NCBI GenBank assembly: GCA_026874595.1
Contig: CM049308.1
Coordinates: 94,963,624-95,027,623 of the forward strand
Source of the DNA: Sipunculus nudus
Lineage: Eukaryota; Annelida; Sipuncula; Golfingiida; Sipunculidae
DNA: 64,000 nucleotides
Reading direction: 5' to 3'
The translations under genes and the position numbers were made by a program. Below the pieces are notes generated by a model that did no database searches, was not told the DNA's origin, and was given only the letters and a program-made list of their open reading frames with translations. Positions 33,901-43,500 of this stretch are shown here, piece by piece (position 1 is the stretch's first letter; every line of letters begins with the position of its first letter).

Positions 33901-36729
33901 TGCCGATGACTATGGCATTTGGCATAATATCAAATTTAATATGACAAAATCTGTGTATATGCACATAATGGGAAAAGATAAAACTTGGGCTACATCTGAC
34001 CCATGTCTCAAAATGGGACAAATGCTTTTATCCCCTGTCCAGCAGTACAAATATTTAGGTTGCATTATCAACAGCAAACTGCAAGATGATGATGACATAT
34101 TGCGACAAATGCGCCTACTGTACATACGGGCTAATATGTTAAAACAAAAATTCAAACTTTGCTCGGAAACAGTTAAAATATTATTATTTAAAATGTTTTG
34201 TTACACTTTGTATTGTGCCAGTCTCAGGAGTAAATATAGAGTCCAGCACAGAAAAGGTGAAAGTGGCGTACAATAATGCTTTTAGGATATTTCTTGGCTT
34301 TCCAAAACATTGCAGCATCAGCAAAGAATTAATAAGTCGTAACATTATCACTTTTGACGCACTAATGCGCAAACAGATCTTTTCACTGAAAATGAGAATA
34401 ACAGAATCTGATAACCTGTATGTCAGAACTTTGTATGAATCTGATTTATATTTACAGTCAGACTTGTTTAATGTTCATAACCAGAAGATGTTTGTTATTA
34501 GATTATAAGTAATAATGCAGCTAGTCTAAATGCTGTGTTATTTGCTTTCTACTGTTTTTTTTTCTTTCTATTCTCATTTCCTTTATTGTTTGTATATGGA
34601 CCATGAGTCTGTTATAAAACTTTATTATTATTATTAATTTCAAATGGTAATTAGTTTACTGTAATGTCCCTGTACCTGTTTCTTCACTCGGTTGCATCAG
34701 TCAAAAAATTTAATTTCTAATGGTAATTAGTTTACTGTAAGATCCCTGTACCTGTTTATTCACTGGGATCCATTGGTCAACAAATTTAATTTCTAATGCA
34801 TGGTAATTAGTTTACTGTATGATCCCAGTACCTGTTTCCACATTGGGATCCATCAGTCCACAGTATTCCCTCCTGTTGTTTTGGTCCACTTCATTTTGTT
34901 TTCTTTCAATGAAAGCAGCAATCCTTCTGTCTATCTACAAAAATAAGTAAACCGGGTGAAGATTTGTAATTTAATCAATCAATAAGTTATCAGAATTTTT
35001 TTCAGCCATTCAGTCTGTCAATCATTCTCCACATTAAGTTCCCACCACAGCTCTCCACTGACTCCTCCAGCAACGCTGTGGTCCTGCCCTTCCTGCTGGG
35101 ATTCAGCAGAATAAAGAATCTGAGTTTAAAACCTCAGCATTTGAGAATGCAAGGTCTGCTTTTGTAATCTCATACATTGTGCTGTTTTATATTCAAATGA
35201 CTGAGTAAAATCAAATGTTTTGAGGTATAATTAAAGATTAATTAACAAACTGACTAGAAAAGGGGGAGGTCTGTAGAAGCAGATGATAATAAAACATTTG
35301 TGGTATAGTATTTCCAGTACTACAAGAAAACAAATTACCTTACTGGATTTTGATGAAATTTTGTGGACACTTATAGTGGAACAATCATGATATCAAGATC
35401 ATTGTAATTCACTTGTATTGGGGAAATTTTAAGTGTTCATTTCTGAAAAGGGTAAAACTTGCAATGGTATGTAATGTGCATCGATCATCTAATTTAGGAA
35501 CTGCTTTTGTTCTGGCAGGCAGTGCCGACCGACCAGTGATGAAAGCATGGAGCTGATGAACTGTGACACATTTCTCTCTTGGCTAGGATACATATATATT
35601 TCCTGCTTTTAAAACACACATCCATGTTTGATCAGGATTCTGGTAACATTCTTGATCTGGTGATCTAGGTGTGTTGGCTAGGATAGTTTCTGAGTGTGTA
35701 CAAGTTTTTAAATGCATAATACTGATATGACTGGAAAACAAAGCATGACGTGACTTGATCACAAGGAGCAGTTCTCTATATACCTTACATTTCATTTTAA
35801 TGGGTTAGGAAAATGATGGACACACATGGTTTGAGACTTGATTTGAGGGCTAGAGGTATTAAAATATGGTATACAAACTCTTTACAGAATCCTTCAATCC
35901 AAGACAACATTCCTGAGTAAGCTGTTATCAGTAGGTGATGTACACTTTACACACTGCCTGATGTACACCATGTGTTTCAAAAAGTGCAGTTTGTTTTAAC
36001 TTGGTTTCCTGGGTTTGTCCAAAAGAAGTTTACATAAAATGTTAGGCCAATCAGATTATATATGACACAAAGGCAAGGTTAGCACTACATGCTCTGTAAT
36101 TGGTTGAACTGAAGTAAATACAGCTGTGCCCACTTTATCTCATGAGGTATTGTATTTCATTATGGAGCGTGGGGAACTGAAGACCTGTATGAGGATCATT
36201 GTCTAGCAAAAAGACTGCATATTCCTCTAGAAGGTATACTCTACAGGGAGTGGCACATCATCTCACCTTGAACGCTGGGAATAAACATCCTGTTTTTAAA
36301 TCAGTTTTGTGCTCTACCTGATATCCATGTGCACTCATTAAGCCCTTAAAGATCTGGATTCCTGCAAATGGAGCGAACATTGAGTCATAGCCATTATTCT
36401 GATACTGTGGGATATCTCTGGCAGGATTCCCACAAATTCTGAGACCTTTTATAATGCTTTGCTTCTCTTCATGGGAAACAGACAGCAAACAGAGTGAAAA
36501 TTCAAAATTCATTTTTTAAAAGCTCTACAAAGGCCTTAAAAATATACATATAGTATTTTCTAGCATTTGCACATGAGAACCCTGTCAAAAACACAGGAAA
36601 AATTCTGAAATTTGCTATGACAGCATTCTACTCTGAGCCACTCACCTCATTCTTACTGGCAGTGATTTGTACGAGGGATGGATTTATAACGGGAGTTGTA
36701 TTCTCTGTTCTTTCACTGATGTCAGCCAT
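15871..36729 (-). CDS. MBIP: MBIP, MAP3K12-binding inhibitory protein (ATAC complex subunit), 7 coding exons
   Basis: Joined exons on the minus strand: 36729-36646, 34934-34832, 29545-29498, 29010-28858, 22990-22893, 20579-20520, 15957-15871. The total is 633 nt, a 210-residue protein plus stop. Every intron is GT-AG and every phase matches. Diagnostic segments in order: EIDRRIAAFIERKQ, GCARTNAVF, NVYGPQTR, RILYLESLSPEYF, ISALKQSLKQK. These line up in order with vertebrate MBIP as I remember it. In the family, MBIP binds and inhibits the kinase MAP3K12/DLK in the JNK pathway and is a subunit of the nuclear ATAC histone acetyltransferase. The C-terminal half is leucine-rich coiled coil. Vertebrate MBIP is near 340 residues; here about 150 N-terminal residues are missing, and an in-frame stop precedes the start codon. 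Introns carry five tandem arrays. Confidence 0.9.
15958..16938. other. MBIP last intron, unique part
   Basis: AT-rich intronic sequence between the terminal exon and the 52-bp array; nothing else seen. Confidence 0.5.
16939..19800. repeat. Minisatellite, 52-bp unit, ~55 near-identical copies
   Basis: Unit starts 'catggtggtcagtgtcaagt' and ends 'aaaaggacatttagtt'. About 55 exact 52-bp periods fill 2.86 kb. The only variation I see is 'ctgggtaaag' instead of 'ctgagtaaag' in two units (near 17485 and 17590). It lies in the last MBIP intron. Stops in every frame make it non-coding. Such uniformity means very recent expansion or active homogenisation. Confidence 0.97.
19801..20519. other. MBIP last intron, unique part
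   Basis: A 120-codon minus-strand frame (19761-20123) shows no domain and overlaps the array edge; treated as chance. Nothing else is recognised. Confidence 0.4.
20520..20579 (-). CDS. MBIP: MBIP coding exon 6 (60-nt symmetric exon)
   Basis: 60 nt, phase 0 on both sides, no stop. Acceptor AAATATTTTCAG|AATTTA, donor ATAACG|GTATGT. Encodes NLPRIHEEKSASHTTDSEIT, a polar linker between SPEYF and the last coiled coil, where vertebrate MBIP has a linker of similar length. Symmetric phase means it could be skipped without frame loss. A 12-bp inverted repeat (AGAATTCATGAG) links its start to the intron beyond its donor. Confidence 0.72.
21070..22160. repeat. Minisatellite, ~50-bp unit, about 22 copies, with higher-order pattern
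   Basis: Unit 'tgtttccagtcatgttcatt' + 'tgtatggatgtatctttgctctggtgggca'. A block of five units (21076-21320) recurs almost exactly at 21325-21570, with the same variants in order ('gttattagtatg', 'catatgtattgata', 'cttgtggcc'). It lies in the intron between MBIP exons 5 and 6. Long open frames are by-products of the period. Confidence 0.93.
22161..22892. other. MBIP intron, no feature seen
   Basis: Unique AT-rich intronic sequence between the 50-bp array and exon 5. Confidence 0.5.
22893..22990 (-). CDS. MBIP: MBIP coding exon 5
   Basis: 98 nt. Acceptor GTATATTCCAG|TGAAG, donor AACAAGCAT|GTAAGT (phase 0). Encodes KPVPANVYSRLKDLEERILY and LESLSPEYFNKH, the most distinctive MBIP signature (R-I-L-x-L-E-x-x-S-P-E-Y-F). 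A 27-bp tandem array starts about 30 bp upstream of the acceptor. Confidence 0.92.
23020..23500. repeat. Minisatellite, 27-bp unit, about 17 copies, abutting an MBIP acceptor
   Basis: Unit 'accagtcaacatcactgac' + 'acaaagta'. On the transcribed (minus) strand it reads TTACTTTGTGTCAGTGATG + TTGATT. The final unit lies about 30 bp before the exon-5 acceptor, in the region where the branch point is expected. Units decay away from the exon. Confidence 0.9.
23625..25130 (+). repeat. AAGGGACCC-family dispersed repeat, full-length-looking copy (1.5 kb)
   Basis: Starts acaagggacccatgggtcac + 'atagctcagctga' and ends 'ggaccacgactatagctcag' + 'atgagctaaaaa'. The start holds the perfect palindrome GACCCATGGGTC. 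The two ends carry AGCTCAG and CTGAGCT in inverted orientation. A long G tract lies at 24330-24355. No coding region; inserted in an MBIP intron. Confidence 0.72.
25588..27830 (+). repeat. AAGGGACCC-family dispersed repeat (2.2 kb copy)
   Basis: Starts acaagggacccatgggtcac + 'ggcgctcagctg' and ends 'ggaccacgactatagctcag' + 'atgacttacatacagctgagctaaaaa'. Its 26130-27830 part is highly similar to 37630-39400, including the block around the G tract ('ttatgcaccagctggggg') and the 'gacggacggacgacgg' run near the 3' end. A minus-strand frame at 27552-27791 has a homologue at 39119-39451 only because the repeats are homologous. Confidence 0.75.
27835..28850 (+). repeat. AAGGGACCC-family dispersed repeat, 3' part
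   Basis: Begins inside the family ('catggcttcttctggattac', G tract at 27975-27992) and ends 'ggaccataactatagctcag' + 'ctgataatatg', only a few bases before the donor of MBIP exon 4. Confidence 0.65.
28858..29010 (-). CDS. MBIP: MBIP coding exon 4
   Basis: 153 nt. Acceptor GTGTTACAG|TAAG, donor ATTAAAG|GTAATC (phase 1). Begins RRVHNVYGPQTRHS, matching the conserved VNTYGPQTR block, then a Ser/Ala-rich linker and QARLAAAEAHLGIK, a start of coiled coil. The donor lies a few bases from the end of a dispersed repeat (27835-28850). Confidence 0.9.
29011..29497. other. Short MBIP intron, no feature seen
   Basis: Unique intronic sequence between coding exons 3 and 4 (487 bp). Confidence 0.6.
29498..29545 (-). 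CDS. MBIP: MBIP coding exon 3 (micro-exon, source of the 39-bp array)
   Basis: 48 nt. Acceptor TTTTTGTTTGTAG|ATGG, donor CTCAAG|GTGATC; phase 1 to phase 1. With the flanking bases it encodes DGCARTNAVFISRTAQV. GCARTNAVF corresponds to the conserved CARTDAIF block of vertebrate MBIP. The acceptor and the first ~27 exon bases are the unit of the tandem array directly upstream (29546-31830). Confidence 0.88.
29546..31830 (-). repeat. 39-bp tandem array of an MBIP splice acceptor plus exon start, ~58 copies
   Basis: On the minus strand each unit reads TGTTTGTAGATGGTTGTGC followed by AAGGACTGATGCTGTATTCA, i.e. the 3' splice site of MBIP exon 3 and its first ~27 bases, encoding GCARTDAVF with FMFVD between units. 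39 is a multiple of 3, so the frame is open through long stretches on both strands. Three units with a 1-bp deletion and altered acceptor (near 29718, 29911, 30729) mark an 818-bp higher-order duplication (21 units). Entering from any unit near the real exon, the frame ends in TAG, whose AG is the true exon-3 acceptor. Confidence 0.93.
31831..32935. other. MBIP intron, no feature seen
   Basis: AT-rich unique sequence between the 39-bp and 76-bp arrays. Confidence 0.5.
32938..33087 (-). repeat. 76-bp array of an MBIP splice donor, two units left of a LINE
   Basis: Two units of the donor-bearing repeat. On the minus strand each has CTGATGGATCC, then GAAGAAACAG|GTACAGGG or GTGAAGAAACAG|GTAAAGGG, homologous to the end of MBIP exon 2 (CTGATGGATCC..GAAACAG|GTACTGGG). 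The array continues beyond the inserted LINE at 34635. Confidence 0.88.
33088..34634 (+). pseudogene. 5'-truncated non-LTR retrotransposon, reverse transcriptase remnant
   Basis: The plus strand encodes most of a reverse transcriptase in at least four frames: KLKSRKSYDQDGLGAEQ, then ANYRPIALSTIMSKLFE, FLDASSAFDRV, GVRQGGVLSPLMFNI, then after a 1-base loss near 33760 NHLMYADDIVVFAP and QYKYLGCIINSKLQDDDDI, and after another shift near 34240 the thumb and C-terminal part to 34508. The YADD catalytic motif is intact, but the gene is dead. The endonuclease is missing (5' truncation). It ends in a (TTA)n tail. 'taattt' borders both ends and the element splits a 76-bp repeat unit, so the insertion is clear. 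The clade (CR1/L2-like?) is not resolved. Confidence 0.9.
34635..34831 (-). repeat. 76-bp array of an MBIP splice donor, units right of the LINE
   Basis: Two more units ('tggtaattagtttactgtaa' + 'g/tgtccctgtacctgtttctt' ...) directly next to MBIP exon 2, whose own 3' edge is the fifth unit. The AAACAG|GTAC donor is retained in each. Confidence 0.88.
34832..34934 (-). CDS. MBIP: MBIP coding exon 2
   Basis: Acceptor CTTATTTTTGTAG|ATAGAC; donor GAAACAG|GTACTG (phase 1). Encodes IDRRIAAFIERKQNEVDQNN and 14 further residues to VET. This is the best-conserved part of the family. The 3' edge of this exon with its donor is duplicated four more times in the following intron (34640-34800 and 32940-33087). 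Confidence 0.9.
34935..36645. other. MBIP first coding intron
   Basis: No further exon fits here: open frames at 35583-35795 and 36258-36512 (minus) lack frame-preserving splice pairs. A GC-richer patch at 35040-35110 is unexplained. Confidence 0.4.
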
Positions 36730-36776
36730 GCCACACTGCTATCAGCTATTCATCTTTACGAAGACCTTGTGTTAGT
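36646..36776 (-). CDS. MBIP: MBIP coding exon 1 (start codon exon)
   Basis: Acceptor TTTATTTTCAG|ACTAAC puts the exon start at 36776, so a further untranslated exon lies upstream. The start ATG is at 36729, with an in-frame TAG a few codons before it. It encodes MADISERTENTT and so on to ITASKNE (28 codons), and ends at AATGAG|GTGAGTGG, phase 0. The last codons lead into the conserved IDRR motif of the next exon. Confidence 0.85.
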
Positions 36777-36799
36777 CTGAAAATAAACAACAAGCCTCC

Positions 36800-39405
36800 A
36801 TCAACAAACCATACAATATTCATTCCTAGAAATAATCTGAAATTTATGATATGTCATTTTATCAGAAGTGAATACCAGTGAGGATATTATATACTGTATG
36901 ACATATGAAATATTTACAGAGGGACAAACAGGTGGACAAACCGAATTGACCACTTTATTTACCAATCTACTGAGGCAGGGTAATAATGATTCAAAGTTTG
37001 TAATGAACCCTTATTCTTTTTGGCATATAATTTTAAAAATTTATTTATAAATCATAAATTTGTAATATGAAAATTAATCTGACAATTATATTATATTGAA
37101 TATCAAATATTTATAGATGGACAGACGGTCATAGTTTATCACTTATACAAGGTTTATATTTTTCCTGAATCCTGTAGGTGATGATGTACATCATGTGAAG
37201 AAATGAAATCTCATTGAAGAAATTGGATATTCTTGGCATTTTACTTCATGGCAGTGTATGACACAATATCTCTTTAGTCTTGACAAGGTACATTATTGTG
37301 ATGCCCACTATGTCTACATATTACACAATATTGACATAATTTCTGGCATGTACATAGGTACCTATGGACGAATAGTTATACAAATATTAAAGTATGAATA
37401 TATCCGATTCATCTTTTCTTGTTTACTGAGGCTGTCTTTGGGATGGGGTTCGGAGAAGGGAAAAGTGAGGGCATTACGAAGGTGGATGTAGAAATATTCT
37501 ATTTTAATATTTTCCATTTATATAAGAATATGAGAAGCTAAGAGGAAAGGGGCCCTCCTACTTGGTTATAGTAAAGTTTTAAACATATGATTGCAAACTA
37601 ATACTCTGACAAGACTGTCATGAAGAAAAACAGTAAAAGTTTTGAGATACTGTGATGCAATATGAAAATTTACAGATGGACAGGCAAATGGACAGAATGG
37701 AGTAATACCTTTATTTCACTTTTAAGGGAATAATGCATTTAAGTTTATACATAAGCCTAATTTTTAGCATATCCACTTTTTCCATTAAGAAGGTTTTCTC
37801 TGAATCATTTTTTTTATTTACAAGTTTTATAAATTTTTAATATAAAAAAACTGAAAATATAAGTTAAAATGTTAGAATTGTTGCAAAAGTTGCAATCATT
37901 ATATATACAGAGTAAAAAAAAACTGAAAATATAAGTTATAATATTAGAATTGTTGCAAAAGTTGCAAACATTATATATCCAGAGTGTAGCTCATTTTGGG
38001 TCATATTATGCATACACATATATTTTATTATTTTTAAATCACAAATGTTTAAACTGAATTTAAAAGAACATAATCCCACAACATGGCATCTACAAGAATA
38101 TTCCTTGAATCACTATTAAAAAGTTTTGCACATTGGAGTTTTCAGTACATGCTTAATTTTATTCACCAAAATAAAATAAAAGATCCAGTAAATTTGATAA
38201 AATAAAACATCTTTTCAAATAAAGTATACACACTCTTGGTTGAATGAGGGACAAACAATATCATTGTGCTAATTACTATCCAAGCTTTAATTTATTACTG
38301 GAATTAATAGTCAATTTCACACCTGGTGAAGTTTTTACTCTTCTGAAGTAAGGAATTACTTATCTGATGAACATCCACACTTTCATAGCAATACACCACT
38401 TTGTGGACACAATTAAATGTGCTCTTTAATCATTGTAACCATGGTGGTACGATACAAAATCTAAAATGTAGCATAGCCTTGAATAAGAATGAATCAAATA
38501 CAGAAAATAATAACATTCATCTAGTTTATGCACCATGTGGGGGGGGGGGGGGGAGTGCAGGGCAGAGGGGAAGCCTGCTGGTAGTGGCCAAGCTGAGCCA
38601 AGGCAAACTGCCTGGGGTTGGTTACATAATGCAAGTGAAGGCAGTACTACTAGGTGGGCTAGATGTAAACAACACTTGACATGGTGTATGAAAACTTGAA
38701 TAAAAGCTACTCTTTTCAATCAGTTCCTTTAAAATTTCAGATTTTAAAAGATTAAATCCTTATGTATATATATGCTGTGAAAATTATATCAACAGTGCTT
38801 ACAGGGAAAAAACATGCCATTGCCAAAGTTGGAAAAAATTTAAGGTACTGATTTTTTATTTATGCTAATAACTTGAAAAATTTGCAAAATTCAGATCTTT
38901 ATTTGGGTAAACAATTGAATCTTGATTAAATAAAGTTATATTCCTGAAAAAAAGTCTCTACCTTCAGCAATTCTCATGTTAGGTGAGTAAATATATTTCC
39001 TGATTTTTTAAAAATTGCATTATATTTTAGCCCATAACTTCAAAATAATACCCAACACTGACCTAATTTTTTGTATGTTCATAGAAAATGTATGAAAGAA
39101 TGTGAATACTAAATATGATCAAAAACAGATCAGTGGTTTTGATATTAGGCAGCCTTGAAGTGTAACAAGGGCTTTTTTTATGGAAAACGGAGGTTTTTCC
39201 TTAATATCTTGAAGGAACAAGGTCTCAATGAACCAATTTTCGGTATGAAAGGAGATTTGGGGGACATCTAATGGTATGCAAAATTTTGGAATCTTAGGTT
39301 CAAACGGTTTCAAAACGTGCCCTGTTAACGGACAGACGGCTGGACAACGGAAAAAGGACCACGACAATTGCTCAGATGACTTATAGTCAGCTGAGCTAAA
39401 AACAG
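36800..39405 (+). repeat. AAGGGACCC-family dispersed repeat, large copy lacking the 5' hallmark
   Basis: 37255-37490 matches 3650-3890; 37500-39400 matches 11450-12050 and 26130-27830. A small tandem duplication of 'aaaactgaaaatataagtta' lies at 37845-37975. There is a G tract at 38540-38552. The 3' end reads 'gacaattgctcagatgactt' + 'atagtcagctgagctaaaaa' at about 39360-39402. Confidence 0.7.
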
Positions 39406-39724
39406 GATAATTCCAATCCATGTCTGTTCTACTTAAAATTTGATTTGCCAATAGTTCAAAAGGTACTTGGCCAGATTTTTATAAAAGCCATTGTAATATA
39501 TTGTCAAATTATAAATCAAAACCTCTGTTGATGATTTTTTGAGTTAAGCCCACAACATGAACTACTTTCTCTGCCCTTCTTAGCATAATTTTGGACATTA
39601 TGGTGAAACTAGCTGTTTTGGCTAATTTATTCATGAAAAAATTTGCACAACCTTGCAATGCTATAGGGAATGTAATTGTATGGTAACATCTTGCTGAAAA
39701 TGCCTGGGAACAACCGGTGACAGT

Positions 39725-40530
39725 GTGTCACTGACCTATACCAGCCATGTTTGATCTTTACGATTTTACTGATATAAGCAGTGAAGTGACCCTCTGTCCA
39801 TACTGGTCCAAAATGACATACAAATGCTTGCAGCTTGTTTGTGACATGGTGCTTTCGGTGAATTTCACTGGTCTCATAGAAGTGTAAAACATCAGCAATG
39901 AGTACAGTAGGTGTGCATCATATTTATACCTTTTCAGTAAAACGATAACCGTTCCTGGTAAATTTCAAAAGACTAAAATTTCATTAAATTTCTGATTATT
40001 TGCGCTGCTCCTACAGATTACCGGTAAACTTAAATAGTGTGCCACTATCCCATCAGTACTTGCTTACCAAAAAGATGAAACAAGTCCTTGGATATTATGT
40101 GTGCCTTTAGACCTGTCATCTGGAACTTGAAACGAAAGACAAGGAGAGTCCAGATGGCCTACATCTTTGCTCTTACCACATGTGTGACACTGCTTTAACT
40201 ATCAGAGTAGTTGTTATCTTTACCCCACTAGATCTTAATATGTCCTCCAGAAAGGTTGTTAAAAAATCATTAGCATCTTGTAAGTGTCCTAATTGCACCC
40301 TGCAAGACATACCATTGCTGAAACAAGGAATAAATAAACTTTCAATAGTCATATATACTTGAACACCAACCTCTGAAATTCCTAAAGAATATTCTCTGGT
40401 GAGAGGACCTGCATGGAGGCCCACATGTAATGGGCACCCTTATACAGCTTCTTCCAAATAATATCCTTCCATTGAAACTTGGAATAAGTCTTCAACAAGA
40501 TTTACTGTGTCGCAAAAATCCCCACCATGA
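39725..40530 (-). pseudogene. Ubiquitin-specific-protease-like catalytic domain, frameshifted
   Basis: Read on the minus strand in N-to-C order, three frames together show the landmarks of a USP/UCH deubiquitinase: GHLQDANDFLTTFLEDI (QDA-box region, ~40280-40240), CHTCGKSKDVGHLDSPCLSF (first Zn-ribbon CxxC and the following strand, ~40190-40130), LPGTVIVLLKRYKYD (the LP..L...LKRF box, ~39950-39910), and AFVCHFGPVWTEGHFTAYIS (histidine box, ~39820-39765). The catalytic cysteine box is not visible upstream. Frame changes near 40195, 39960 and 39890 and in-frame stops break it. Order and spacing fit the family (inference). It could be a retrocopy or part of a mobile element; nothing shows which. 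Confidence 0.72.
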
Positions 40531-43500
40531 CATGGAGCACAATGGGTAAGTTGGTAAATACAATTTAGCCAACAGTTTCAGGAAGGTAGGAGAATAATTA
40601 TTTATTTTTCATAACATGAAATTTTAAGAACATCTTACCTACTACAGTATGTGCGTGTTCAGTTATGCTTGTTACCCATCTTGAAATAATAAATTTGGGC
40701 CTTACATCAAATGTTCTTCCTCCATCAGATTTCATTCTTCCCATCCCCTTTACCCCCCAGTCTCATTCAATTAAAAAAAACAGTACTTTTTGGATTCATC
40801 ATTTGCTGCATCAAACCTCCCAGTCCCAGACCACTATATTTTTCTCATGAATTTTGCAATCTAGCCTTTCAAAACATTTTTGGAATTGTTTGCTTTGGAG
40901 TTCACTCAGTAATAGAAGAGAAAGATCAAAGATGATTTCATCCACCTCCTTAAGAGTTTGACTTGCTGCCAAAAGTCCTATGACATATAATATAAATTGT
41001 ACTTGCTGCAGATATTCCTTCTTTGCTCATTTTGTTCTTTTACTCAATTTTGGAAATGAGCAAGACAAATATGAATCACACTTTTCCCCAACTGAGAATG
41101 TTTGCACACTGGCCTCATCTGTGCTTACAGTCCATCACCATTTTAAATATGAAGCCAAGCAGCCACAGTTGGAAACGTTCAACAAAGCAGAAATTATCAA
41201 CATGGAGAAGTCTATTTAACATAACTGGATGAGATGTACTTTTGTATCCAATAAGTCTTTTTCAGCATGAACAAAATGTGTAAACTATTGTGATATAGAG
41301 TATGTACCCTGATCATCAGTGACCGCTGCTGCAACTGAAAGAGTAGCTTCTCCAGTTCAAGGATTCCTGCACATTAATTCATAAAAAGAAACTTACATCC
41401 CTCAATCTTACAAACAACAGCACTAGTCACATCAATAAAAATAACATCATGTTTACAGAATTTGTGCCAAACATGCACACCATTATGTGTGTGACAGGAA
41501 TCAAACTTGAATAAATCCTTTACCATCATTGTCATTCTTCCTAAAACTTACAAATAAATTATTATCTCTACTCATATAGGCTGAATCTAAAGATCTTTTT
41601 TTGATGTGGTTTTGCCCAAGTTTTAATATTTTATCGGAGTGCTTTTTGACACATTGTCTGCAAGTCTTGGTTACCTCGCTTTGGAAGTCCCAGTTAATAT
41701 AACTATCATGTTTGACAGTCTCAGGTACTGTGATTTGGAAGTCTTTGTTACCATGTGTCACAATTGTATCTCGGGTCAGGGTGTGTCAGCATTGTGTGTC
41801 AATAAACTGCCTTTTTTATATACCTTTATTCTATCAACATTGTGTATATATGGAGCATCTTTCTCTCATGTGTTATGACAACAAAGATTATTAGCATTGA
41901 TTAGTAAACTGAACATAAAGTTTATGTAACAACTTGTGCATTACTACGATATTTCAAATTTCATGGATGGAGTGTCCTGTAAAACAAAAACTGCATATAT
42001 CATTTAGTGGTTGAAGTCTCTTCAACATTGCCGAAGTCAGGCCCTGACAACACTCACAGTTTGTTCTGTTTGTATGTTTTGCATTGTGCCGGATTTGTTC
42101 CTAGACAGTCCACACTCAAGCCACACAACCCAACAATTTTTTAACTGATATCACTAAGTGTCAGATGGCTAGACTAGATAACCTAGCAGTAACAGTAATA
42201 GATACAATAAATCATTCATTTAAACAGGGTGGACAATTATAATTTTCAAAACTACATTTATTTTATCTTATATTGTACGATATATACAAACAGCATATAT
42301 ATATATCTTTATATTTATTCATAGCATATATGACACTGAAGAAATTACTGAAATATCAGTTGCTGCCACCATGGACCCATGCATACACAAGGGATGTGTA
42401 TTTTATTTCAGGATTCATAATAATGACTTATAAGCAGGACACCGCTTCTTAGACCCAGAAATGGTTTGAGCATCCTGTTTCCACAAATTGACATGGTGGG
42501 ACTTTTGATACAGATTTAGTTTTGTCTCCAAATCACAAAAAGATGGAAATTCATCACCAAAAGAGATGTTGACTGCCAAGGTGCTGACAAGCCACTATTA
42601 AATATCCTGGATTTAATCCCTTGAATATGTTTAGCCCTGATAGGCTACCACATGTTATTTTATTACATTCATTAATCCCTGACTTATGAGGAAAGTTGCA
42701 AGACCAGCCAATATTCAGTATCTGCTCTCTCATCACTCACCAGGAACTCAGAATCTGCTCTCTCACCATTAGTGGTACAAATTTATGAAATAATTAGTGT
42801 AACTGATTGCCAAACAAGAAGCTAATCAATACCCACAATAACATTCAAAGGGGATCAAAGGGGTCTACTGCATTAATCATCTGACCTGGTTAGTCAATGA
42901 AATGCAAATACCTGCTTATGAAATACCAAAATGGGTGTCGCATAAATTGTTGTTTCCTTACAAAGGCCAATTAATCATATTTTTCTGAAACATTCCCATA
43001 TTTGATTTTGCACATACCTGGAGTTCATTATATTACAGGAGCAGGAGTACAGTGAACCCGGGTTCCCAGCCTGAGTGGGGGTTTGGAGCCACCCCCAACT
43101 TCTGTTGAATTAAGCTGTTCATGTACAAAATGGTCCCCTATTTACTCGATAAATGGTGCATAACTCGGAGCAATGAATCAAAATCACCCCCATTGGCACT
43201 GGTATCTCGTCTTCACGTATCCGCCTGCAGCGACAAAATGTCTTGCACCTTTAACGGAAGACTGTTTCCTCGCCTCCCCATATATAGAGATATGTGGTAT
43301 TTGATCACGATACGATCATATTTTCCGGAAAAGGCAGTTTTATTTTCAGTTTCACGGATGGGGTGACATTAAAACTACTTCACAATGACAAAAGTATCTT
43401 ATTTTCAATAGAACTGCAACATATTGGCAATTCTAAGTGCAACTTTAGTTATTATGTATTTTGGTCTAAGAAGACACAGGTCATACTGCTCATAACCGCC

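Noticed and set aside
35040-35110. GC-richer patch as an alternative MBIP exon
   Set aside because: The best acceptor/donor pair gives 50 nt, not a multiple of three, with no similarity to the family.
36258-36512. Extra MBIP exon between coding exons 1 and 2
   Set aside because: The possible splice-bounded piece (GAATCCAG...ATATCAG) is 44 nt and would break the frame, while exon 1 joins exon 2 perfectly in sequence and phase.
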